DNA of 28,540 nucleotides from CAYZJD01 sp964478455 (GTDB lineage: Bacteria; Acidobacteriota; Terriglobia; Bryobacterales; Bryobacteraceae). This document shows positions 25,097 through 28,540 of the stretch, piece by piece. How positions within the stretch are numbered: the first letter of the stretch is position 1; every line of letters starts with the position of its first letter. The stretch spans positions 1 to 28,540 of the forward strand of contig CAYZJD010000011.1 in the NCBI GenBank assembly GCA_964478455.1, read 5' to 3'. A program made the translations under genes and the position numbers. The notes beneath the pieces were generated by a model. The model had not been told where the DNA came from and made no database searches. It saw nothing but the letters and a program-made list of their open reading frames with translations.

Positions 25097-26076
25097 TGCT
25101 GCGACGTCCCGCGGCGGGTAGTCATCAGGATCAGCAGCCTGGCCATCGCGTTGATCGCGATGGTAAGTGCGAACAAGACGAGGCCCAACTGGATCAGCGC
25201 GCTCAGGTGGAGGTCCTCAGTCGCTTCGGTGAACTCGTTGGCGATCACCGCCGCAATCGAGTAGCCCGGTTCGAACAACGAAGCGCTGATCTTCGGGTCG
25301 TTGCCGATCACCATGGTGACGGCCATCGTCTCGCCGAGCGCCCGAGACAAAGCGAGGAAGACGGAGCCGATGATACCGAGCCTCGCGTACGGCACCACCG
25401 CCTGCCAGGTCGCTTCCCAGCGCGTGGCACCGAGCGCAAGGGCGGCCTCGCGCTGCTCGCGCGGCACCGCCAGCAACGCTTCCCGGGAAATGGAAACGAT
25501 GAAGGGGAGGATCATGATCGCCAGAATCAGGCTGGCGGCGAGAATCCCCACGCCGTACCTCGGCCCCTGGAAGAAGGGTAGGAAGCCCAAGCGGTCGCCG
25601 AGAAACGGCTGCGCCTGCTCCCGCAGGAACGGCACGAGGATGAAGACGGCCAGAAGCCCGTAGATCACGCTCGGCACGGCCGCCAGCAATTCCACCACGA
25701 ACGTCAGCCCATCCGAGATCCCGGGGGGCGCAAGCTCGGCCAGAAAGATGGCCGCTCCCAGACCGACGGGCACCGCGATCAGCAGCGCGACGAACGAGGT
25801 AATGACGGTGCCGTAGATGAACGGAAGCGCGCCAAAATCGCCCGCGATCGGATCCCAGGTGCGGGTCAGCAGGAAGCTCCAGCCGAACCTCGCGCGAGAA
25901 ACCGCCGAGCTGCTGTACAGCTCGAAGACCAGGGCCAAGGTGAGCAGAAGGATGCTGGAGGCAAACGCCAGCGTAACGAGGTGAGCGAGCCGGTCCCCGC
26001 CGTAAAGACGTCGCAGCAGCTCCCTCACGGGCCGCGCCAGGCCTCCGTTGCTCAGGGTTGCGGCGGGACTGGCCAT
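25093..26076 (-). CDS. pstC: phosphate ABC transporter permease PstC
   Basis: The 327-residue permease has an N-terminal cytoplasmic tail (1 to about 30), six membrane segments, and the EAA-type loop REQREAALALGATRWEATWQ. Family landmarks are PFIYGTVITSFVALLIAVPV, AAVPSVIYGLLAVFILVPFL and LGETMAVTMVIGND. It is the first gene of the block. The periplasmic phosphate-binding protein gene pstS, normally just upstream, is absent; a divergent gene takes its place. No strong ribosome binding site precedes the ATG. The promoter should lie in 26077-26272, where one minus-strand CTGTCAG (26203-26197) is the only PHO-like half-site I found. Confidence 0.95.
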   Translation of the reverse strand: MASPAATLSNGGLARPVRELLRRLYGGDRLAHLVTLAFASSILLLTLALVFELYSSSAVSRARFGWSFLLTRTWDPIAGDFGALPFIYGTVITSFVALLIAVPVGLGAAIFLAELAPPGISDGLTFVVELLAAVPSVIYGLLAVFILVPFLREQAQPFLGDRLGFLPFFQGPRYGVGILAASLILAIMILPFIVSISREALLAVPREQREAALALGATRWEATWQAVVPYARLGIIGSVFLALSRALGETMAVTMVIGNDPKISASLFEPGYSIAAVIANEFTEATEDLHLSALIQLGLVLFALTIAINAMARLLILMTTRRGTSQQ

Positions 26077-26355
26077 GCTATTGGATCCGGGGAACGGTAT
26101 TCAATTCCTTGGCAGCCGTGGACTCACGCCGGTCACGTTGTGGGCGGGCGCTGCGGGCCTTGCTCTGTTGATTACACTCCGAGAGCACATTACCGGCTGA
26201 CAGCGCAGGCAGCGCCAGAGCCGGCGTGATGAGTTTCACGCTGAGGCTCCCGACCCTTATTGTCCCATCCGAATATTACAATTCTGTTACAATTCAGTTT
26301 CTATCCTGTTGCATAAGTATCGGGTATTCTGTTATTCTTACGTAAAGAAGGAGTT
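26077..26355. promoter_or_regulatory. divergent control region between pstC and the metzincin-like gene
   Basis: This 279-nt spacer holds no convincing gene. Its right end (26270-26345) is strikingly AT-rich against the GC-rich surroundings and carries the PHO-box-like repeats plus a possible -10 (TATTCT, 26325-26330) facing the plus-strand gene. Its left part has a lone minus-strand CTGTCAG. Confidence 0.6.
26273..26316 (+). promoter_or_regulatory. PHO-box-like array of four 11-nt direct repeats
   Basis: Four consecutive units: ATATTACAATT, CTGTTACAATT, CAGTTTCTATC, CTGTTGCATAA. The PhoB box is built of 11-nt direct repeats, CTGTCAT plus four AT-rich bases; unit 2 differs from CTGTCAT only at positions 5 and 7. 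PhoP boxes of Bacillus also repeat TTxACA every 11 nt. The plus-strand orientation, and a TATTCT 8 nt downstream, point to the gene at 26356. A role on pstC, 197 nt away in the other direction, is possible but less natural. Confidence 0.6.
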
Positions 26356-26871
26356 ATGGTGCGAGGATGCACGAGATGGGCGATAGCGTTCCTGGCTCTG
26401 CCAGGCGCCGGCGTGGCCGGGAAGTTCGCCGTGTGCCTCGAGGACCGGACGGGGCTTCCTCCATCCTCCATCGCCGCCTTCGAGGCGGAGTTTGCTGAAC
26501 TCGCGCCGGCGGCCGTGATTCGACAGGACGCTTGCGCCAGCGCCGCGGGGACCATCCAAGTGGTGATCCGCTTCAACCCTCCCCCGAGTCACCCTGGCGC
26601 GCTCGGCCTCGCCTATAGAGCCGGACCGCGAATCTTGCCCCGGCTGGAGATCTGCCTGAGTCCCATTCTCCGTATCCTGCATGGAAGGCTCTCCTCCGAC
26701 TCCGTTGGCAGGACCTTGGCCCGCGTCGCGGCCCACGAGTTCGGCCACTATGTCTTGCAGGAGCCAGCCCATCACGCCAGCGGATTGATGCGTGAAGGCT
26801 TTCCTGAGTGGCAACTTGCCGGCGAGGATTCCCGCCCATTCCGGCTGGCGCGGGATTTCTCCGGGCGCTGA
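26356..26871 (+). CDS. small secreted metzincin-like zinc protein, unknown function
   Basis: The 171-residue product has a short hydrophobic leader (about 8-22, ending GVAG). Its C-terminal half holds HEFGHYVLQEPAHHASGLM (127-145): His127, Glu128 and His131 form a zinc motif, with His139 or His140 as third ligand and Met145 in a Met-turn-like GLM. The spacing to the third His is longer than in the HExxHxxGxxH metzincin consensus. Three cysteines (27, 60, 100) could form a disulfide outside the cytoplasm. AAGGAG lies 2 nt before the ATG; the next codon, GTG at 26359, has the better spacing and could be the real start. Four PHO-box-like repeats upstream suggest induction by phosphate starvation (inference). 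Confidence 0.72.
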   Translation: MVRGCTRWAIAFLALPGAGVAGKFAVCLEDRTGLPPSSIAAFEAEFAELAPAAVIRQDACASAAGTIQVVIRFNPPPSHPGALGLAYRAGPRILPRLEICLSPILRILHGRLSSDSVGRTLARVAAHEFGHYVLQEPAHHASGLMREGFPEWQLAGEDSRPFRLARDFSGR

Positions 26872-26878
26872 AGGCAAA

Positions 26879-26904
26879 AGCCGCCAACCCTCAGGCTGGC
26901 GGCT
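26879..26904 (-). terminator. intrinsic terminator of the TonB-dependent receptor gene
   Basis: AGCCGCCA (26879-26886) and TGGCGGCT (26897-26904) form a perfect 8-bp GC-rich stem with a 10-nt loop. On the minus strand the stem runs into TTTT. It lies 22 nt beyond the receptor stop and 7 nt after the stop of the converging metzincin-like gene; on the plus strand no T-run follows, so it serves mainly the receptor. Confidence 0.75.
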
Positions 26905-26926
26905 GGTGAAGGGACGGCAGGAGTCC

Positions 26927-28540
26927 CTAAAAGCGCAGCCGTGCTCCGAACTGCAAGGTCCGCGGCCCACCGACCGTACTGGTGATCGTGTTGAACTCCG
27001 AGTCGGACAGGTCGTTGGAGGGCAGCGCGAAGTTGACATTGTTGAAGACGTTGAACGCCTCCCAGCGCAGCTCGATGGCGACGCGCTCGGTCACCTTCGT
27101 CTCCTTCGCAAGGGCCATGTCGAACCGCATCTGCCGCGGCCCGCGCAGCACGTTCCGCCCGAGGTTGCCGAACCCGCCGCCCGGCGAAACCAGCGCTGCC
27201 TTGTTGAAATAGGCCTCTGTCTTGTCTGCCCCGCTTTTCTTAAGGTCGTCGAGAGTCGCGCCCGGCGCCAGGCTCGGCCTGCCGAAACCCAGGCGGAACA
27301 GCCCGCCAGATCCTGAGCCGAGCGCCGCCAGCGCGGCCGGGGTGTTGGCCTCCGGTTCCGGATAGAAGATAGAGAAGGGAGCGCCGGTCTGCGCTTGCAC
27401 AAACCCGCTCAACTGCCAGCCCTGCTTGACCAGCGACTTCGACGCGAAGCCGGGTAGCTGGTAGGAGTAGCTGACCGAAAAGCGGTGCGTGCGATCCAGG
27501 TCCGACAGGCCGCGGTTCGCCCGCAGGTTCCGCTGGTCACCCTGCACTACGAAACCGGCGTTCGGCACGTCCGGGCGGCCACTGCCGGCTGTCGAACCCG
27601 GATCGACCGACGAGTAGTCGATCGCCTTGGAGAAGGTGTATGCTGCTCGGAACTGCAAGCCGCTCGTGAATCGCTTGTTCACCGCAAGCTGCATCCCGTG
27701 GTAAATCGAGTTGGCGCTCGACTGGAGCAGCAGCGCCTCCGGGATGTTGAAGCCCAGAATCGGAGCGCGCGCCTCGAACGGAATCATAACGCTCGATGTT
27801 GCCGAGCTGGGATTCCGCCCGAAGTTCAGGTCCACTTGACCCGTAACCGGGTTGACGAATCCAAACGCCTTGCCCAGCCCGCGCTCGCGAGCGGTAGCGC
27901 CCTCGTTGAGCGGGCCGCGCGGAGACCCCGCGGCCACGTACGCGCGGTTAAACCGCTCGTAGACGAAATCCGGCGTGTTCGGGTCGTTCATGTCGTAGCT
28001 CTGGTTGAAAGCCAGTGCTTGAAGCAGCTTGGTGCCCTTTGTCCCCGTATAACGGATGTCGAACATCAGGTCCCTGGCAAACTCGTACTGGACGCCGAAG
28101 TTCCACTGCTGGATGTAGGGAGTCCTCAGGTTGCGATCTACAGCGCGGAACTCGAACGTCTCGGCGACGTTGCCGAGCACCGGCTGGCCGGTGGACGGAT
28201 CGGTCGGGTTCGCCGAGCCGTCGGCGCCCTTGGCTACGCCGGTCCCGTCCCGAAGCTGGTAGTTGCCGCTCGCTCCGCCGAGGAACACGATCCGCATGGG
28301 GAGGAACTGGCTGAACGGCAGCGACGGATCCTGCTGTGAGAATGCGGTGCGCATCGGGACCGCTCCGGATGGAGCCGTTACTTCGATCTCGCGGAGGAAC
28401 GGATAGTTGCTGAAGACCGTGTTCATGAACGCGGCCGATGGCCGGTCATAGAAGATGCCATAGCCGCCGCGGAATACCAGCTTGCCGCTTTCGAAGGGGG
28501 AGTAGGCAAACCCGAACCGGGGCTGGAAGTTGTTCAGGTC
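26927..28540 (-). CDS. Oar-like TonB-dependent receptor, C-terminal part, 5' partial
   Basis: The frame is open to the window's edge: the 38 codons beyond the internal ATG at 28426 encode NNFQPRFGFAYSPFESGKL and RGGYGIFYDRPS, characteristic of the barrel of acidobacterial Oar-like receptors. The 537 visible residues are barrel strands (TPYIQQWNFGVQYEF, LQFRAAYTFSKAIDYSSVDP, THRFSVSYSYQLPG, MRFDMALAKETKVTERVAIE) and end in LQFGARLRF, the outer-membrane C-terminal signature. The full protein is normally 1,000-1,200 residues with an N-terminal carboxypeptidase-regulatory-like domain and plug, which lie outside the window. It is thought to import large substrates through the outer membrane; the ligand is unknown. 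The gene ends at an intrinsic terminator. Confidence 0.92.
   Translation of the reverse strand, partial: DLNNFQPRFGFAYSPFESGKLVFRGGYGIFYDRPSAAFMNTVFSNYPFLREIEVTAPSGAVPMRTAFSQQDPSLPFSQFLPMRIVFLGGASGNYQLRDGTGVAKGADGSANPTDPSTGQPVLGNVAETFEFRAVDRNLRTPYIQQWNFGVQYEFARDLMFDIRYTGTKGTKLLQALAFNQSYDMNDPNTPDFVYERFNRAYVAAGSPRGPLNEGATARERGLGKAFGFVNPVTGQVDLNFGRNPSSATSSVMIPFEARAPILGFNIPEALLLQSSANSIYHGMQLAVNKRFTSGLQFRAAYTFSKAIDYSSVDPGSTAGSGRPDVPNAGFVVQGDQRNLRANRGLSDLDRTHRFSVSYSYQLPGFASKSLVKQGWQLSGFVQAQTGAPFSIFYPEPEANTPAALAALGSGSGGLFRLGFGRPSLAPGATLDDLKKSGADKTEAYFNKAALVSPGGGFGNLGRNVLRGPRQMRFDMALAKETKVTERVAIELRWEAFNVFNNVNFALPSNDLSDSEFNTITSTVGGPRTLQFGARLRF

Noticed and set aside
26197..26203. Minus-strand CTGTCAG as a PHO box for pstC
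   Set aside because: Only a single half-site; no second copy 11 nt away.

Overview
The window looks like a chromosomal contig from an Acidobacteriota genome, probably the Solibacter/Bryobacter side (inference). It is GC-rich. It carries an acidobacterial-type VWFA protein, the C-terminal half of a very large Oar-like TonB-dependent receptor, two secreted HEYVH peptidase-like proteins, a lone FtsX/MacB-type permease pair, and several exported hydrolases with Tat-like leaders. Three runs of N (100, 100 and 10 bases) suggest a draft or metagenome assembly. I saw no rRNA, tRNA, CRISPR array, transposase or phage gene.

Layout. Bases 1-2375 (+) hold the end of a Gfo/Idh/MocA oxidoreductase and a URO-D superfamily protein. 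Bases 2385-3470 (-) encode an exported metallo-beta-lactamase-fold hydrolase. Bases 3568-4504 (+) are a ceramidase-like exported protein broken by a gap, followed by a small coiled-coil protein. Bases 4822-6846 (-) encode a fucosidase-like glycoside hydrolase. Bases 6963-10395 (+) carry the VWFA protein and a Tat-exported sulfatase. Bases 10408-15149 (-) run GAF-ANTAR regulator, permease, permease, amidase. Bases 15275-18168 (+) carry the two HEYVH proteins, separated by an intergenic region with a perfect 16-bp palindrome. Bases 18185-19141 (-) are an NAD-dependent epimerase, followed by a REP-like inverted repeat.

Bases 19281-26076 (-) form a phosphate block read in the order pstC, pstA, pstB, phoU, phoR, porin. 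It has no pstS and no phoB. Divergent from pstC, a small secreted metzincin-like protein (26356-26871, +) sits behind four tandem 11-nt direct repeats (26273-26316) with the architecture of a PHO box. The window ends inside the TonB-dependent receptor gene (-), which has a clear intrinsic terminator.

How they work together. The phosphate genes form one coherent module: the PstCAB transporter, the PhoU brake, the PhoR sensor kinase and perhaps an outer-membrane entry pore. The hydrolases, sulfatase and TonB receptor fit a scavenger of complex organic matter. The most interesting signal is the PHO-box-like array. It points to phosphate control of an undescribed minimal secreted metalloprotease-like protein.
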